Assembly: GCF_004011155.1 (NCBI RefSeq)
Contig: NZ_RJWG01000001.1
Coordinates: 435,189 to 499,188, forward strand
DNA: 64,000 nucleotides
Reading direction: 5' to 3'
From: Clostridium prolinivorans
Lineage (GTDB): Bacteria > Bacillota > Clostridia > Clostridiales > Clostridiaceae
Below are positions 17,587 to 29,566 of the stretch, piece by piece; the first letter of the stretch is position 1, and every line of letters begins with the position of its first letter. Made by a program: the position numbers and the translations under genes. The notes beneath the pieces were generated by a model. The model ran no database searches and had not been told where the DNA came from. It saw only the letters and a program-made list of their open reading frames with translations.

Positions 17587-19689
17587 TTATCTATTAGTTT
17601 CTTTATTATTATCTACTTTATTATTCTCTACTGGATATTCTATTCTTTGATGATAAATTCCTAAAAGTGTTTTTATAAAAGTTTTCTTAATTAAGTTTAA
17701 ATCTTTTAAAGTTAAATCACATCCCTCCAACTGTTTTTCTTCAAATTTGCTTTTAAATATATTGTTTACCATTTCCTCTATTTTATATTTGTCAGGTTCA
17801 CTTATAGATCTTACTGCTGCTTCTACACTATCAGCTAGCATAACTATTCCTGCCTCTTTAGAAAGAGGTATAGGTCCAGGATATTTAAAATTTTCTTCTA
17901 AAATTTCTTCTGGATTTTCAGCAGAATTTTTAGCTGTAATATAAAAATATTTAACTAATGATGTTCCATGATGTTGTTCTATTATATCCTGTATTACCTT
18001 TGGTATTTTATATTCCTTTGAAAGTTCTAAACCATCTTTTACATGAGATATAATTATTAAAGAGCTAAGATTCGGAGCAATTTTATTATGAGGATTATCA
18101 GCTCCAATTTGGTTTTCCTTAAAAAAATAAGGTCTTTTTATTTTCCCTATATCATGATAATACGAAGATACTCTAGCTAAAACAGGATTACCTCCTGCAA
18201 CTTCTGCACCTGCTTCAGCCAAATTAGCAACTAAAACACTATGATGGTAAGTACCAGGAGCTTCCATTAAAAGCTTCTTTAAAAGTGGATTATTAGGATT
18301 AGATAATTCTAATAATTTAATTGTCGTAACAATGTCAAAAGTACTTTCAAAGAAAGGAAGAAGTCCTATAACAAGTATTCCTGATAAGCAGCTTCCTAAA
18401 AAAGAATATGCTGCTTTTAAAAGCACATCTAAAACATTATTACTTAACAAAAATCCTATTGATAAAGTCCCTAATATATTTATAACAGCTATATATATAC
18501 AAGAATATAAAACATCATTTCTTTGTTGTAATTTTTGAATAAAAAGAGCTCCAACTATTACATTTAATACAGCTATTACTATAATATCAGCTTCAAAATT
18601 AACAGCCGTGCTTATAAATATAATGTTTAATATATTTATAGAAAGTGATGTTTTATGATTTAATAAAAGTGTCATAATCATCGGTGCAAAAACTAAAGGT
18701 ATTAAAAAAGAAGAAACCATACTAAACACTCTAGCTAACAATACAGAAGTACAGCTTATAATGTTAATTAGTAAAATTTTAGTATAATCTTTATAAATAT
18801 CATTTTCATATTTATATAAATAATAATTTTGTATAAATAATGTTAATGCTATTATAATTCCTAAACTTATATAAATATACCATTCAGATTTATTGTTTGT
18901 ATTTAAAAGCCCTAAACTTTGAAGAAGTGCATATTTTTCTTCTGTTACAACTTCACCTTCCATAACTATAACTTGATCCTTTTTAACCATAACCGGTGGA
19001 GTTTTATTTATAGCTTCATTTTTCATTTCTTCTGTTTTTTCTTTATCATAAAAAGAATTAGGTTTTATAAGTTTAATTCCAATAGTTGTACCTAAATCTC
19101 TTATAGGTTTTGAAAATTTTGAATTGTTAAACTCTAATTGTACCATATCTTGAGCTCTTTTTATATTTTCATTATTTACCTCAGTACTAAGTTCTGGATT
19201 ATATTGTATACCAAAATCGTATATTTTTGATATAATTGAATTCAAAAAATTTTGTAGATTTTTTAATTCATCTTTATTCATTCCTATTAATACTTTAAAC
19301 TCATCATCAAATAATTCTATACTAGATGACTCAGATAATTCCTTAATTTTTTCATTTTCTCCTTTATCTGAATCTTTTAACATCAAAGCCTTAGAAAATA
19401 GAATGTTTATACTATTTAAAGCATTATCTTTTATTTCTGGATTTATAGTATACTGAGGTGGAACAAGCCTTATAGCCTCTTCTATCCTAGCTTTAGTGCT
19501 AATTTCATCTTTAATATCCCTTTGTGCTTTAATAGTTGTTTTTGCAATATCTCCCTTTTTAATATCATATGTTTTTGTTATTAAAGCAGTAATTAAAATA
19601 AAATATAAAATAAAAAATGTACATAAATATACCAATATATGCTTCAATTTATTATTATTTAAAAATTTTTTTAAATTTAGTGTTCCCAC
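17587..19689 (-). CDS. pgpH: Cyclic-di-AMP phosphodiesterase, 7TM-HD family (PgpH)
   Basis: PgpH-type proteins degrade c-di-AMP. The protein has 700 residues and starts with GTG after an AAAGGTGGGATTA site. The order is a membrane anchor at about residues 17-39, a large extracellular 7TM-HD extracellular domain (about 40-265), seven membrane helices (about 270-465) and a cytosolic HD domain. Metal ligands are visible in [12 protein letters not shown] and [10 protein letters not shown], with IISHVKDG and IEQHHGTS further on. It lies between yqfD and ybeY. The phoH gene expected between yqfD and pgpH is absent. Confidence 0.96.
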   Translation of the reverse strand: MGTLNLKKFLNNNKLKHILVYLCTFFILYFILITALITKTYDIKKGDIAKTTIKAQRDIKDEISTKARIEEAIRLVPPQYTINPEIKDNALNSINILFSKALMLKDSDKGENEKIKELSESSSIELFDDEFKVLIGMNKDELKNLQNFLNSIISKIYDFGIQYNPELSTEVNNENIKRAQDMVQLEFNNSKFSKPIRDLGTTIGIKLIKPNSFYDKEKTEEMKNEAINKTPPVMVKKDQVIVMEGEVVTEEKYALLQSLGLLNTNNKSEWYIYISLGIIIALTLFIQNYYLYKYENDIYKDYTKILLINIISCTSVLLARVFSMVSSFLIPLVFAPMIMTLLLNHKTSLSINILNIIFISTAVNFEADIIVIAVLNVIVGALFIQKLQQRNDVLYSCIYIAVINILGTLSIGFLLSNNVLDVLLKAAYSFLGSCLSGILVIGLLPFFESTFDIVTTIKLLELSNPNNPLLKKLLMEAPGTYHHSVLVANLAEAGAEVAGGNPVLARVSSYYHDIGKIKRPYFFKENQIGADNPHNKIAPNLSSLIIISHVKDGLELSKEYKIPKVIQDIIEQHHGTSLVKYFYITAKNSAENPEEILEENFKYPGPIPLSKEAGIVMLADSVEAAVRSISEPDKYKIEEMVNNIFKSKFEEKQLEGCDLTLKDLNLIKKTFIKTLLGIYHQRIEYPVENNKVDNNKETNR

Positions 19690-19767
19690 ACTAATCCCAC
19701 CTTTAGTTTATTATTACTTAAATTATAGTGTAAAAGTCTATTATTATAATTTTTCAAAGGATAATTT

Positions 19768-20925
19768 TTAATTGTTGCTTAATTTTTGAGGATAAGCTAT
19801 ATTTTCTTCTGCAACAACTAAAACACGAATTTTATAATTATCTCCAACTTGTTCTTTAAATGTTTCACTGCTAACTACTTTTATAGACTTATCTAAACTT
19901 TCAATAATCTGTGAATATAGTTCATCAGCTGTTGATTTGATTACTTCTTCAGGTATTAAAGAAAAATTTACTTCATTAGTTTCATAAAAAATTTCTTTTT
20001 TAATAAAACCTTTATTTTCTATTATTTTATCATAAGTTTTAAATTTATTTAAAGTATTTTTTAAATAAATCTTTTTTCCTAAAAATTCTATATATAAATT
20101 ATTAATTTCTTTTCCTGTTTTCTCTTTTTTAGTTCCTTTCATAGATATTTCTTTTGACTTTTCGTAAAAAGTTCTTGCAATTACTTCTCCTTTTGCGTGT
20201 ACTTCATATGTATTTCCTTCTCTTCCTTGTTGTCCTTTTACAAGAATTTGTCCAGCCTTAACAATATCTCCACTTTTTACTACGGAAGTTCCTGAAGTAG
20301 TATAAATCCAAAGAATTTCTCCATCTTTTTTAGCAACTAAATCACAAGGATCTTCTTCTAAAATGACATTTGGTGGTGGTGTTTTTTCAACTGCATTAAC
20401 TATAAGTCTTGATCCCTCTATCCTAGCTTTAAAATACATTATATTATCACTATCATTTATAAATTTTTTTTGAATATTATAAACATCAATTTTATCTTTT
20501 CTTATTCCAGGGTATATGCCATAAGAAATAAGTTTTTGTCTAATTTCATATGGTGATAAATTATTTTCAGTTTGTATATCAATTTTCCAAATAAAAGTTG
20601 AAAGAAAATATATTAATGAAAAAAATAAAAAAAATCCAAAAACTAAAGCAATTCTTTTCCTTAATTTTATAAATAAAAATGAAGTTCCTCTTCTGTTTAA
20701 TATTTTTATTTTAGTTTTTGTTTTTTTAGCAATATCATCTATAAGTTGAAAATCTTTTAAATTTATATCCATAGACATATTGGTAATACTTTTCTTACGT
20801 ATATTTTTTATTTGAACTCCATTTCTCCAAAGTAAATTTATAAATTTTTCCGGAATATGGGACTGAATTTCTATTGTTATTATTCCTCTTTTATATTTTT
20901 TTAACTTATTATTCATGACCCTCAT
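19768..20925 (-). CDS. yqfD: Sporulation protein YqfD
   Basis: YqfD is a membrane protein conserved in endospore formers and expressed in the mother cell under sigma-E in Bacillus. It has 385 residues. The N-terminal 85 residues are basic and cytosolic, one membrane helix spans about 90-112, and the large extracytoplasmic part has YqfD-family features such as NLSPYEIRQKL, GIYPGIRKDKID and VVKSGDIVKAGQILVKG. The coding region overlaps yqfC by up to 17 bases. An ATG at 20916, directly after GAGGG, is an alternative start. The yqfC-yqfD pair is typical. A SpoIVB- or engulfment-related role is not established. Confidence 0.93.
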   Translation of the reverse strand: MRVMNNKLKKYKRGIITIEIQSHIPEKFINLLWRNGVQIKNIRKKSITNMSMDINLKDFQLIDDIAKKTKTKIKILNRRGTSFLFIKLRKRIALVFGFFLFFSLIYFLSTFIWKIDIQTENNLSPYEIRQKLISYGIYPGIRKDKIDVYNIQKKFINDSDNIMYFKARIEGSRLIVNAVEKTPPPNVILEEDPCDLVAKKDGEILWIYTTSGTSVVKSGDIVKAGQILVKGQQGREGNTYEVHAKGEVIARTFYEKSKEISMKGTKKEKTGKEINNLYIEFLGKKIYLKNTLNKFKTYDKIIENKGFIKKEIFYETNEVNFSLIPEEVIKSTADELYSQIIESLDKSIKVVSSETFKEQVGDNYKIRVLVVAEENIAYPQKLSNN

Positions 20926-21193
20926 AAACTACTGATTTAAATTTACCACTTAAAGTTAAAGTATTTCCACCCATAAATAATATCTCAAATCCATTCCCAT
21001 ATATTGTAATTAAACCTACATTTGAATTAATTTTAATTTCTTTTTCTTCAAAAAGAACTACACCTTTATGATTTTCTATTGTTATTTCATTATCACCTGT
21101 TATAGCTATCTTTGGTACATTTAAAATTACATCTCTAGGTAAATCAAGTTTTTGAGCTATTGTTTCCTTTGTCTTATTTAGCCTGCTTTCCAC
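20909..21193 (-). CDS. yqfC: Sporulation protein YqfC (YabP/YqfC family)
   Basis: A 94-residue protein of the YabP/YqfC family, found in endospore formers. Visible family traits are KLDLPRDVILNVPKIAITG (about residues 15-33), ENHKGVVLFEEKEIKI and the closing GKFKSVVYEG. It is a small, all-beta protein without a signal sequence. It is translationally linked to yqfD through an overlap at its end. The cellular role is unknown, although Bacillus yqfC and yqfD belong to the sigma-E regulon. Confidence 0.92.
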   Translation of the reverse strand: MESRLNKTKETIAQKLDLPRDVILNVPKIAITGDNEITIENHKGVVLFEEKEIKINSNVGLITIYGNGFEILFMGGNTLTLSGKFKSVVYEGHE

Positions 21194-21283
21194 ACCTTAC
21201 ACCTCTAGATAATACTTTCATACTAAATTTATGAAACAGCAAGCAATTTAATTCCTATATAAATAAAAGTAAGTAAAATAAAA

Positions 21284-21307
21284 AAAGGTTCAAAGCTGAA
21301 CCTTTTA
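21284..21307 (-). terminator. Intrinsic terminator after yqeY
   Basis: AAAGGTTCA and TGAACCTTT pair around a short loop, followed on the minus strand by a T-rich tail. It lies between yqeY and yqfC, so the rpsU-yqeY unit is largely separate from the yqfC-yqfD train. Confidence 0.8.
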
Positions 21308-21326
21308 TATTATCTTTAAAAATATT

Positions 21327-21773
21327 TTATTTATTTAAATGCTCTCTTACCATTTGACTAACAAGCTTTCCATCGGCTCTTCCTTTAATTTTAGGAGTTA
21401 ATACTTTCATAACTTTACCCATATCTTTAATGCTATTTGCACCAACTTCAACAGCTGCCTCTTGAATCATAACTAATATTTCTTCTTCAGTTAACTGCTG
21501 AGGAAGGTAACTTAACAAAATCTCAATTTCAGCATTTGCTTTATCTATAAGATCTTGCCTATTCCCTTTTTCAAATTCCAGCACAGCTTCACGTCTTTGC
21601 TTAATTTCTTTAGCTAAAACTTCGATAACTTGTTCATCATCAAGCTCTATGCCGTCAATTTTTTCTGCTTGCAGCACAGCTGCTTTTGCCATACTTATAG
21701 TATTGGCTTTAAATTTATCTTTTGATTTTAAAGCTTGCTTCCAATCTTCTTGCAGTCTTTCTTTAAGAGACAT
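21327..21773 (-). CDS. yqeY: GatB/YqeY domain protein
   Basis: A 148-residue stand-alone YqeY-domain protein, related to the tail domain of the GatB amidotransferase subunit, which contacts tRNA. Visible features are SLKERLQEDWKQALKSKD at the start, IKQRREAVLEFEKGNRQDL at about 73-91 and the closing MGKVMKVLTPKIKGRADGKLVSQMV. The exact function of free-standing YqeY is not known. It directly follows rpsU by about 25 bases. The rpsU-yqeY pair is conserved in Firmicutes. Confidence 0.95.
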   Translation of the reverse strand: MSLKERLQEDWKQALKSKDKFKANTISMAKAAVLQAEKIDGIELDDEQVIEVLAKEIKQRREAVLEFEKGNRQDLIDKANAEIEILLSYLPQQLTEEEILVMIQEAAVEVGANSIKDMGKVMKVLTPKIKGRADGKLVSQMVREHLNK

Positions 21774-21799
21774 CTATAGTACCTTCTTTCAAAAGAATT

Positions 21800-21976
21800 C
21801 TATTTAAATTTTCTTTTTCTTGCAGCCTCAGACTTTTTCTTTCTTTTAACACTTGGCTTTTCATAATGTTCTCTTTTTCTTACTTCTGAAAGAACTCCAG
21901 CCCTAGCACATTTTCTCTTAAATCTTCTTAACGCACTGTCTAATGACTCGTTTTCTCCAACTTTTATTTCTGACAT
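21800..21976 (-). CDS. rpsU: 30S ribosomal protein S21
   Basis: This 58-residue basic protein of the small ribosomal subunit reads [18 protein letters not shown] at the start and then has the family segment [19 protein letters not shown]. The end is Lys/Arg rich ([12 protein letters not shown]). S21 helps mRNA start-site recognition. The ATG at 21976 follows a strong GGAGGGATAAG site. It is too short to be picked up by length-filtered callers. It has its own sigma-A promoter about 80 bases upstream and is followed by yqeY. Confidence 0.97.
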   Translation of the reverse strand: MSEIKVGENESLDSALRRFKRKCARAGVLSEVRKREHYEKPSVKRKKKSEAARKRKFK

Positions 21977-22058
21977 ATCTTATCCCTCCCTCCGCTAGCA
22001 CAATTAATCAATAACAAAAATTAAATGCAGCATCTATGGGCTAAATAGCACATATTTA

Positions 22059-22088
22059 ATTATACAATATACATTTACAAACTGTCAA
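22059..22088 (-). promoter_or_regulatory. Sigma-A promoter of rpsU-yqeY
   Basis: A consensus TTGACA (22088-22083), an 18-bp spacer and a consensus TATAAT (22064-22059) lie just beyond the hinT stop. Transcription would start at about 22052, giving a leader of about 75 nt before rpsU. Confidence 0.8.
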
Positions 22089-22102
22089 GAATTTCATTCC
22101 AA

Positions 22103-22447
22103 TTAACCTGGAGGCCAATTAAGACTTCTTCCTCCTAAAAGATGAAAATGTACATGAGGAACAGTTTGCCCAGCATCTTTACCGCAATTAGTTACAATTC
22201 TATATCCATTTTCGTCAATATTTAATTCTTTTGCAATTTTTTTTGCTATAAAGAATATATGTCCTATAAGTTCTTCATCAGTATTTTTTATATCATTAAT
22301 ACTTGATATATGCTTTTTAGGTATTATTATTAAATGGATTGGTGCCTCTGGATTTATATCCTTAAAGCAAAATACTTTATCGTCCTCATATACTTTATCA
22401 GAAGGTATTTTCCCTTCAACAATATTACAAAATATGCAATTATCCAT
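22103..22447 (-). CDS. HIT-family purine nucleoside phosphoramidase (HinT-like)
   Basis: A 114-residue histidine-triad protein. Family members hydrolyse AMP-linked phosphoramidates such as lysyl-AMP. The N-terminus has CIFCNIVEGKIPSDKVYEDD with a CxxC, and the catalytic triad is HVHFHLLGG at about residues 98-106. It is the last gene of the heat-shock-led train, 21 bases after mtaB. Substrate and role are uncertain. Confidence 0.95.
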   Translation of the reverse strand: MDNCIFCNIVEGKIPSDKVYEDDKVFCFKDINPEAPIHLIIIPKKHISSINDIKNTDEELIGHIFFIAKKIAKELNIDENGYRIVTNCGKDAGQTVPHVHFHLLGGRSLNWPPG

Positions 22448-22468
22448 AATCTCACCTCCCTTAAAATT

Positions 22469-23770
22469 TTAAATTTTTCCTTCTATAAATTCTTCATTTA
22501 CATCTATAAGCGTTGTTTCAATAATTTTTCCTTTAATATTATTATCGTCAGATTTAGTTATTACCTTTATATAATTTGTCGTATATCCTTCAAAAAAATT
22601 TTCTTTTTTACTATAGTGCTGTTCATAAAGCACTTCCATTTTTCTTCCTAAAAATTTATTCATAAATTCTTTTTCTAAATTATTATTTAATAATATAAGT
22701 TTATTACTTCTTTCATCTTTTATTTCATTAGGTATTTGCTCTTTCATAGTTGCTGCTCTTGTCCCTATCCTTGGACTAAATTTAAATACATGCATCTTAG
22801 ATAACTTTATATCTTTTAAAAACTTATAAGTTGTATTAAATTCTTCTTCTGTTTCACCTGGAAAACCTACAATTACATCAGTAGTTATAGATACATCTTT
22901 TATAAAGGTCCTTAAATTATCTACCACTTCTTTATATTCTTCAGTTGTATAATGTCTATTCATTCTTTTTAAAGTTTCATTGCAACCACTTTGAAGTGAT
23001 AAATGAAAATGAGGACACAATTTTTTTATATTAATTATTCTCTTAATTACTCCTTCACTAAAGAAAGTTGGATCTATTGAACCTATCCTGACTCTTTCTA
23101 TACCTTCTATATTATCAATTTGTTCAAGTAAATCTAACAAAGTAATATTTTCTTTTAAATCTATTCCATAAGAAGCTGTATGTATACCTGATAAAATTAT
23201 TTCTTTAAATCCATTATTTGCAAGTTCCTTAACTTCTTCTAAAACTTTTTTAGGATCTTTACTACATACAGCTCCTCTTGCATAAGGTATTAAGCAATAA
23301 GAACAAAATCTATTGCATCCATCTTGAATTTTTAAAAAAGCTCTGGTTTTATTTTGATATTCTTCTATCTTAAGCTCCTCAAATGTTTTATTTTTCATAA
23401 CATCATTTACTTTAATTATTTGTTTTTTCTCATCTTTAGCTCTATTAACCCAATATACAATATCTCCTTTATTTCTCGTACCTAAAACAACATCAACACC
23501 TTCTATTTTTGCTACATCATTAGGAGCTATTTGAGAATAGCATCCAACAACAGCAATAATAGAATCGGGATTATGTCTTCTAGCTCTATTTATCATCTGT
23601 CTAGATTTTTTATCTCCCATATTTGTTACTGTACAAGTATTTATTACATATACATCTGCAAAATCTTCAAAGGAAACTACATCGTAACCTTCCTTTAAAA
23701 ATTTTTCTATCATAGCTTCTGATTCATATTGATTTACTCTACATCCTAAAGTAGTAATTGCAACTTTCAT
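22469..23770 (-). CDS. mtaB: tRNA threonylcarbamoyladenosine methylthiotransferase MtaB
   Basis: MtaB is a radical SAM enzyme that converts t6A37 of tRNA to ms2t6A. The protein has 433 residues. The N-terminal UPF0004 domain has TLGCRVNQYESE and NTCTVT, whose cysteines hold the second cluster. The radical SAM motif is CNRFCSYCLIPYARG (about residues 150-164). A TRAM domain closes the C-terminus. The TLGCRVNQ motif distinguishes MtaB from MiaB and RimO. Its start overlaps the stop of rsmE by one base. Confidence 0.95.
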   Translation of the reverse strand: MKVAITTLGCRVNQYESEAMIEKFLKEGYDVVSFEDFADVYVINTCTVTNMGDKKSRQMINRARRHNPDSIIAVVGCYSQIAPNDVAKIEGVDVVLGTRNKGDIVYWVNRAKDEKKQIIKVNDVMKNKTFEELKIEEYQNKTRAFLKIQDGCNRFCSYCLIPYARGAVCSKDPKKVLEEVKELANNGFKEIILSGIHTASYGIDLKENITLLDLLEQIDNIEGIERVRIGSIDPTFFSEGVIKRIINIKKLCPHFHLSLQSGCNETLKRMNRHYTTEEYKEVVDNLRTFIKDVSITTDVIVGFPGETEEEFNTTYKFLKDIKLSKMHVFKFSPRIGTRAATMKEQIPNEIKDERSNKLILLNNNLEKEFMNKFLGRKMEVLYEQHYSKKENFFEGYTTNYIKVITKSDDNNIKGKIIETTLIDVNEEFIEGKI

Positions 23771-24528
23771 TAATTTTTTCCTCCAAATCCTCCTATATCT
23801 CCAAACTCATACATAAGTAAAGATATACAAACAAAACCTGCAGTTTCAGTTCTTAAAATTCTTGGTCCTAAAGTTACTATATATGCTCCTAAATTTTTAA
23901 ATCTTTCTATCTCAAAATTCTCAAAACCACCTTCAGGACCTATTATTACTGCTATATCTTTTATATTTTTATTTGTTTTAAAAACAACGTCTTTTATTCC
24001 AAAATTATTTTCATTTTCATACGGAACTATAATTAAATCCATATTTTTTAATTGATTTATAAGCTCTTCAAATTCAATAGGAGTATTAATTAAAGGTATT
24101 AAACTTCTTTTACTTTGTTTGCATGCTTCTAGTGCTATCCTATTCCATCTATCTGCTTTTTTAAATTCATTTATTTCATTTTTTACTACAACCCTTTCAG
24201 TTATAATAGGGGTAATTTCTTTGACTCCAAGTTCTGTACTTTTTTGTACAATTAAGTCCATTTTACTTGATTTAGGAAGACCTTGATATAAATATATATT
24301 TACAGGACTTTCATTATTTATAAAAAGTTCTTCTATTAATTTAACAACTACTTGTTTCTTATTTATTTCAATAATCTCTCCTAAGTATTCCACACCTTCG
24401 CAATTATTTATATTTACTTTTTCTCCTGTCTTTAGTCTTAAAACTTTATATATATGTTTTACATCTTCACCTTCAATAAAAGCTGTTTTCCCTATTATTT
24501 TATCTTTACTTATGAAAAACTTATGCAT
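23770..24528 (-). CDS. rsmE: 16S rRNA (uracil(1498)-N(3))-methyltransferase RsmE
   Basis: RsmE methylates U1498 of 16S rRNA. The protein has 252 residues. The N-terminal PUA-like domain has HIYKVLRLKTGEKVNI (about residues 26-41). The SPOUT methyltransferase core has GLPKSSKMDLIVQKSTELGV and the knot segments AVIIGPEGGFENFE and LGPRILRTETA. Order and spacing are prmA-rsmE-mtaB, the usual arrangement behind dnaJ in Firmicutes. Confidence 0.97.
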   Translation of the reverse strand: MHKFFISKDKIIGKTAFIEGEDVKHIYKVLRLKTGEKVNINNCEGVEYLGEIIEINKKQVVVKLIEELFINNESPVNIYLYQGLPKSSKMDLIVQKSTELGVKEITPIITERVVVKNEINEFKKADRWNRIALEACKQSKRSLIPLINTPIEFEELINQLKNMDLIIVPYENENNFGIKDVVFKTNKNIKDIAVIIGPEGGFENFEIERFKNLGAYIVTLGPRILRTETAGFVCISLLMYEFGDIGGFGGKN

Positions 24529-24544
24529 ATAAATTTCTCCTTAT

Positions 24545-25483
24545 TTATATAGTAGCAACTATACATACCCATTCTCCAAGGGTATTAATTTCAACAATCT
24601 TAAATCCAATACTCTTAAGCTTATTAACTACATCATCTTTTCTTTCTTTTATTATTCCTGAAGATATAAAATATCCATTAGGCTTTAAAAATTTTTTTAC
24701 TTCATCTGAAAGAAAAATTATGACTTCTGCTATTATATTTGCTACAACTATTTCTGCTTTTCCTTCTACAACTTCCATAAGATTCCCTTGCAATATTTCT
24801 ACATTATTTAAATTATTAAATTTAACATTTGATTTTGCTGAATCAACAGCTACAGGATCCAAATCTACTCCTACTACCTTTTGAGCTCCAAGTTTTGCAG
24901 AAGTTATAGCAAGTATGCCAGAACCTGTACCAATATCATAAACTGTTACATCTTTTGTTATATATTTTTCTAAAGCTTCTATACACATTTTAGTTGTTTC
25001 ATGTGTTCCTGTGCCAAAAGCCATTCCTGGATCCATTTCTACTATAATTTCGTCCTTTTCTTTTTTATATTCTTCCCAAATAGGTTTTATAACAATTTTA
25101 TTTCCTATTTTTGTAGGCTTATAATATTTTTTCCAATTGTTTGCCCAATCTTCTTCTTTTACTTCCTTTGTAATTATTTTCCCTTCACCTACATTTATGT
25201 TCATATCTCTAAGTTCACTTAATTTTTCATTTATATATTTTTCAATTTCATTTATATTTTCCTCTAAACTAAAATATCCTTTTACTACTGCTGCTTCTTT
25301 ACCATATTCAAATATATTTACATCCGCAAAATCCCAGCTTAAAGGACCTTGGTCTCTATCTAGAATATCTTTGGGATCTTCTATTGCAACACCTTTAACG
25401 TCTAATCCATAAAATATACCTGATACAGGTTCTACAGCTTCACTAGTTGTTACAATTTTTATTTCTATCCATTTTCCATTCAT
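24545..25483 (-). CDS. prmA: 50S ribosomal protein L11 methyltransferase PrmA
   Basis: PrmA trimethylates ribosomal protein L11. From the ATG at 25483, which follows GAAGGGATTG, it has 312 residues; a TTG at 25501 lies before that site. The N-terminal substrate-binding domain is followed by the SAM-binding core [18 protein letters not shown] (about residues 147-164). Next come [13 protein letters not shown] and a downstream [10 protein letters not shown]. The gene is preceded by dnaJ and a terminator-like hairpin, and followed by rsmE. Confidence 0.97.
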   Translation of the reverse strand: MNGKWIEIKIVTTSEAVEPVSGIFYGLDVKGVAIEDPKDILDRDQGPLSWDFADVNIFEYGKEAAVVKGYFSLEENINEIEKYINEKLSELRDMNINVGEGKIITKEVKEEDWANNWKKYYKPTKIGNKIVIKPIWEEYKKEKDEIIVEMDPGMAFGTGTHETTKMCIEALEKYITKDVTVYDIGTGSGILAITSAKLGAQKVVGVDLDPVAVDSAKSNVKFNNLNNVEILQGNLMEVVEGKAEIVVANIIAEVIIFLSDEVKKFLKPNGYFISSGIIKERKDDVVNKLKSIGFKIVEINTLGEWVCIVATI

Positions 25484-25668
25484 ATTTATCAATCCCTTCA
25501 AAACTTAAAAATAAAATTTTCAATTTATTAAATGTTAATATATAAATCATAATAACTTAAAGTTCATATATTGAAAATATGTACATAAATATTTTTTATA
25601 AAATACATTATTTTATTATACCAAATTAAAATTATTATAAACTATTTTATATAAAAATGATATAAAAT

Positions 25669-25703
25669 AAAACTCCGCATAATTTAATTTTAGCGGAGCT
25701 TTA
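25669..25703 (-). terminator. Intrinsic terminator after dnaJ
   Basis: On the minus strand AGCTCCGC and GCGGAGTT pair around a 14-base AT loop, followed by TTTATTTTA. It begins 3 bases after the dnaJ stop and should end most hrcA-grpE-dnaK-dnaJ transcripts before prmA. Confidence 0.85.
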
Positions 25704-25706
25704 AAC

Positions 25707-26837
25707 TTATTTCTTTTTACCTTTTAAAATATCCATAAAAGATTTTTTATTATCTTCATATTCTTCGCCGCTAGCTTCCATAAATGCTTTTAAAGCTTCT
25801 CTTTGTCTTTCATTTAAGCTCTTTGGAATATCTACAATTATATTAACATATTGATCTCCCCTACCTGAACTATTTAACCTAGGAACACCTTTGCCCCTTA
25901 GTCTAAATATTGTTCCAGGTTGAGTTCCGGCTGGAACATCATATTTTACTTCACCATCAACAGTTGGAACCTTTAATTCACATCCCAAAGCAGCCTTAGC
26001 AAAACTTATATGACTATCTATATATATATCAAAGCCTTTTCTTTTAAATATAGGATGAGAAGCCACTCTTATATTAACATATAAATCTCCTGGAGGTCCT
26101 CCATTTGCACCATGTTCTCCATGTCCTCTAAGCGGTATTACATTACCATTATCTACACCGGCAGGTACATTAATTTTAATTTTTCTATGTTTTCTTTCTT
26201 TACCAGTTCCTCTACAATTACTACATGGTTCAGTAATAATTGTTCCTTTACCTGCACATTTATCACATGTATTAACACTTACAAAACTTCCTAGTGGAGT
26301 ATTTCTTTGAACTCTAATTTGTCCTGTACCTCCGCATTTATCACATGTTTTAGGAGATGTCCCAGGCTTTGCACCGCTTCCTCCGCAAGTTTCACATCTT
26401 TCATATCTATTTATAGCTATTTCTTTTTCTGCTCCAAATACAGCTTCTTCAAAAGTTAGATTTAAAGTATATTCTATATCAGCCCCTCTTTCAGGTCCGT
26501 TTTTCCTTCTTGAAGAACCAAATCCACCACCAAAAAAGCTTTCAAATATATCTCCAAAACCACCTATATCAGAAAAGTCAAATCCACCAAAACCGCCTTC
26601 AAATCCACTTCCATTAAAATCAGCAGTACCAAATTGATCATATTTAGCTCTTTTATCAGGATCTGATAAAACTTGATATGCTTCATTTATTTCTTTAAAT
26701 TTTTCTTCAGCCTCTTTATTTCCTCTATTCTTATCAGGATGATATTTAATTGCTAGCTTTCTAAATGCCTTTTTAATTTCATCATCACTTGCACCTTTTT
26801 GAAGTCCAAGAATCTCGTAATAATCCTTTTTCGCCAT
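25707..26837 (-). CDS. dnaJ: Chaperone DnaJ (Hsp40)
   Basis: DnaJ stimulates the DnaK ATPase and delivers clients. It has 376 residues from the ATG at 26837. The J domain holds the HPD motif in [10 protein letters not shown] (about residues 33-35). A Gly/Phe-rich segment follows at about 70-110. Four zinc-binding CxxCxGxG repeats lie at about 140-205: [24 protein letters not shown] and CSNCRGTG. The C-terminal substrate-binding domains are complete. It is the fourth gene of the CIRCE-controlled operon. Confidence 0.99.
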   Translation of the reverse strand: MAKKDYYEILGLQKGASDDEIKKAFRKLAIKYHPDKNRGNKEAEEKFKEINEAYQVLSDPDKRAKYDQFGTADFNGSGFEGGFGGFDFSDIGGFGDIFESFFGGGFGSSRRKNGPERGADIEYTLNLTFEEAVFGAEKEIAINRYERCETCGGSGAKPGTSPKTCDKCGGTGQIRVQRNTPLGSFVSVNTCDKCAGKGTIITEPCSNCRGTGKERKHRKIKINVPAGVDNGNVIPLRGHGEHGANGGPPGDLYVNIRVASHPIFKRKGFDIYIDSHISFAKAALGCELKVPTVDGEVKYDVPAGTQPGTIFRLRGKGVPRLNSSGRGDQYVNIIVDIPKSLNERQREALKAFMEASGEEYEDNKKSFMDILKGKKK

Positions 26838-26946
26838 CCCGTTTCCACCACCTGCCATTTAATAAACTATAAATTATAAACAATTTAAACTTAAATTAAG
26901 GGAGGGGCTATGTTACCCATCCCTTATATATTATACATATTATTTA

Positions 26947-28818
<1,872 letters not shown>

Positions 28819-28860
28819 TTAAATATTCTTTCAAATTTTAAATTGAATATATTTCTGTTT

Positions 28861-29493
28861 CTAATTTGCAACTTTAACCATACTATATCTTAAAACCTTA
28901 TTTCCTCTAATATATCCTTTTTGAAATACCTCAACAATTTCTTTTTCTCCATAATTTTCATCTTCAATATGCATAACTGCATTATGAAAATTAGGATCAA
29001 ATTTTCCATCTGTAGATATTTCTTCTACATTAAGTTTATCTAAACTATCCTTAAATTGCTTAATAACCATGTCAATTCCTTTTTTTATATCTTCAACACT
29101 TCCTTCTACAGTAGCAGCCCTTTCTAAATTATCTAAAACTGGGAATATATTTTTTAGAACATCTTCACACGCTTCTGTATATATAGACTCTTTTTCCTTA
29201 TTAGTTCTTTTTCTGTAATTATCATATTCAGCTGTAATTCTTAATATTTTTTCTTTTAGAGCCTCAATTTCATTATTTAATTTAGTATTTTCATCTTGTA
29301 ATTTTTTATTTGAATCTTTTAATTCTTTAACCATAGCTTCTAATGAATTCTCTTTATTTTCTTCTATACATTCAAACTCCTTATCTTCTAATATCTCTGC
29401 CTCATCAGAAATTTCATTTTCTTTAGCTTTATCAAAAATATTATCTTCTTTAATTTCTTCAAAAGCAGTTTCATTTTTATTTTCTTTTTCCAT
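28861..29493 (-). CDS. grpE: Nucleotide exchange factor GrpE
   Basis: GrpE releases ADP from DnaK. The 210-residue protein has a long acidic, disordered N-terminus of about 55 residues, a coiled coil at about 55-105 (KKLQDENTKLNNEIEALKEK), and AEYDNYRKRTNKEK. The C-terminal beta-wing ends in VFQKGYIRGNKVLRYSMVKVAN, the family signature. It is the second gene of the heat-shock operon, between hrcA and dnaK. Confidence 0.98.
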   Translation of the reverse strand: MEKENKNETAFEEIKEDNIFDKAKENEISDEAEILEDKEFECIEENKENSLEAMVKELKDSNKKLQDENTKLNNEIEALKEKILRITAEYDNYRKRTNKEKESIYTEACEDVLKNIFPVLDNLERAATVEGSVEDIKKGIDMVIKQFKDSLDKLNVEEISTDGKFDPNFHNAVMHIEDENYGEKEIVEVFQKGYIRGNKVLRYSMVKVAN

Positions 29494-29566
29494 TACTCAC
29501 TTCTTCCTTTCGTAGTTTTTACATTATAAAATATAATTAAATAAAATAATTATTTTTATCAAGAAA

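Noticed and set aside
22334-22651. Plus-strand 105-codon frame across hinT and mtaB
   Set aside because: It spans two well-supported minus-strand genes in antisense and shows only Phe/Ile/Tyr-rich composition.
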